Positions 63,829 through 64,000 of a DNA stretch of 64,000 nucleotides are shown here, one piece after another. Under the pieces are notes generated by a model. The model was not told the DNA's origin, ran no database searches, and saw only the letters and a list, made by a program, of their open reading frames with translations. Both the position numbers and the translations under genes were made by a program. Location: positions 2,604,001 through 2,668,000 of the forward strand of contig NC_016946.1 in the NCBI RefSeq assembly GCF_000277125.1, given 5' to 3'. How positions within the stretch are numbered: position 1 is the first letter of the stretch; each line of letters starts with the position of its first letter. This stretch comes from Mycobacterium intracellulare ATCC 13950 (GTDB lineage: Bacteria; Actinomycetota; Actinomycetes; Mycobacteriales; Mycobacteriaceae).

Positions 63829-64000
63829 CGATCATTCCGACCGGTAGGTTCGCGGGCCACCGGAGCTGCTGCGCAAAGGGCTGACCGCGCGCATCGCGAT
63901 CGTCACGGTTGCCATCGATGTCAATGCGGGCCTTTCCCTCGAGGTACGAGCATTATCGAACCGAGGCGGGCGACGGGGTCAAGACCGTGCTGGCAAATCG
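63829..64000. other. Window end, no feature seen
   Basis: The last 172 bases show no start or domain that I can support. The next gene probably lies beyond the window. Confidence 0.3.

Overview
The window is high-GC mycobacterial DNA. The marks are two PPE-family genes, an mmpS/mmpL pair, cutinases, F420-linked enzymes, a CBM2 protein like Rv1987, a DUF1906 protein like Rv2525c, FabG3 (Rv2002-like), and a sugar ABC operon in the Rv2041c-Rv2037c order. A slow-growing, environmental or opportunistic species near the M. avium complex fits best; the species is inferred, not shown. No rRNA, tRNA, CRISPR array, integrase or intact insertion sequence was seen.

Layout. 0-5.3 kb: carbohydrate ABC importer (two permeases, ATPase), patatin-like protein, DUF3349 and DUF3097 genes. 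5.4-9.5 kb: efeUOB iron uptake operon. 9.7-13.6 kb: compact, mostly overlapping cluster of OsmC, cyanase, DszC/acyl-CoA-dehydrogenase-like protein, ECF sigma factor, zinc-finger anti-sigma candidate and FNT-family channel. 13.6-19.9 kb: acyltransferase-3, aldo/keto reductase and short-chain dehydrogenases, a SnoaL-like protein and a thioesterase. 20-24 kb: lipid or sterol-type operon (acyl-CoA dehydrogenase, hotdog protein, F420 LLM oxidoreductase, FabG3). 24-30.9 kb: mmpL/mmpS with a TetR gene, then an HSL-type hydrolase, a crotonase and a second TetR. 31-33 kb: G3E GTPase and TesB thioesterase.

33-37 kb is accessory and partly degraded. It holds a small secreted protein with three Cys-pair repeats near three copies of a 13-bp palindrome, an endonuclease VII-like pseudogene, diverged duplicate fragments and a DUF1906 protein. 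An APH-type kinase follows at 37-37.9 kb.

38-46 kb: LGFP lipoprotein, DJ-1/PfpI protein with a methyltransferase, CBM2 protein, an ECF41 (SigJ-like) sigma factor with its usual epimerase partner, a membrane/PPOX fusion, DUF899 and SRPBCC proteins, and a mycothiol-isomerase-like protein. 46.6-52.8 kb: a TetR gene and a cutinase separated by a tandem operator, then a signalling block (MEDS-STAS, GAF-ANTAR, receiver-PP2C) and a second cutinase. 52.9-53.9 kb: a PPE gene. 53.9-61.4 kb: a LysR gene divergent from a co-directional set of DUF3604 protein, nitrate/sulfonate-type ABC importer and metallophosphoesterase, which looks like an uncharacterised uptake-and-hydrolysis system. 61.9-63.8 kb: an intact PPE gene, a broken PPE copy and an SRPBCC protein.

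Most attractive as undescribed systems are the LysR/DUF3604/ABC/phosphoesterase locus, the cyanase/FNT/ECF-sigma cluster, and the palindrome-flanked secreted repeat protein beside the mosaic of relic small genes.
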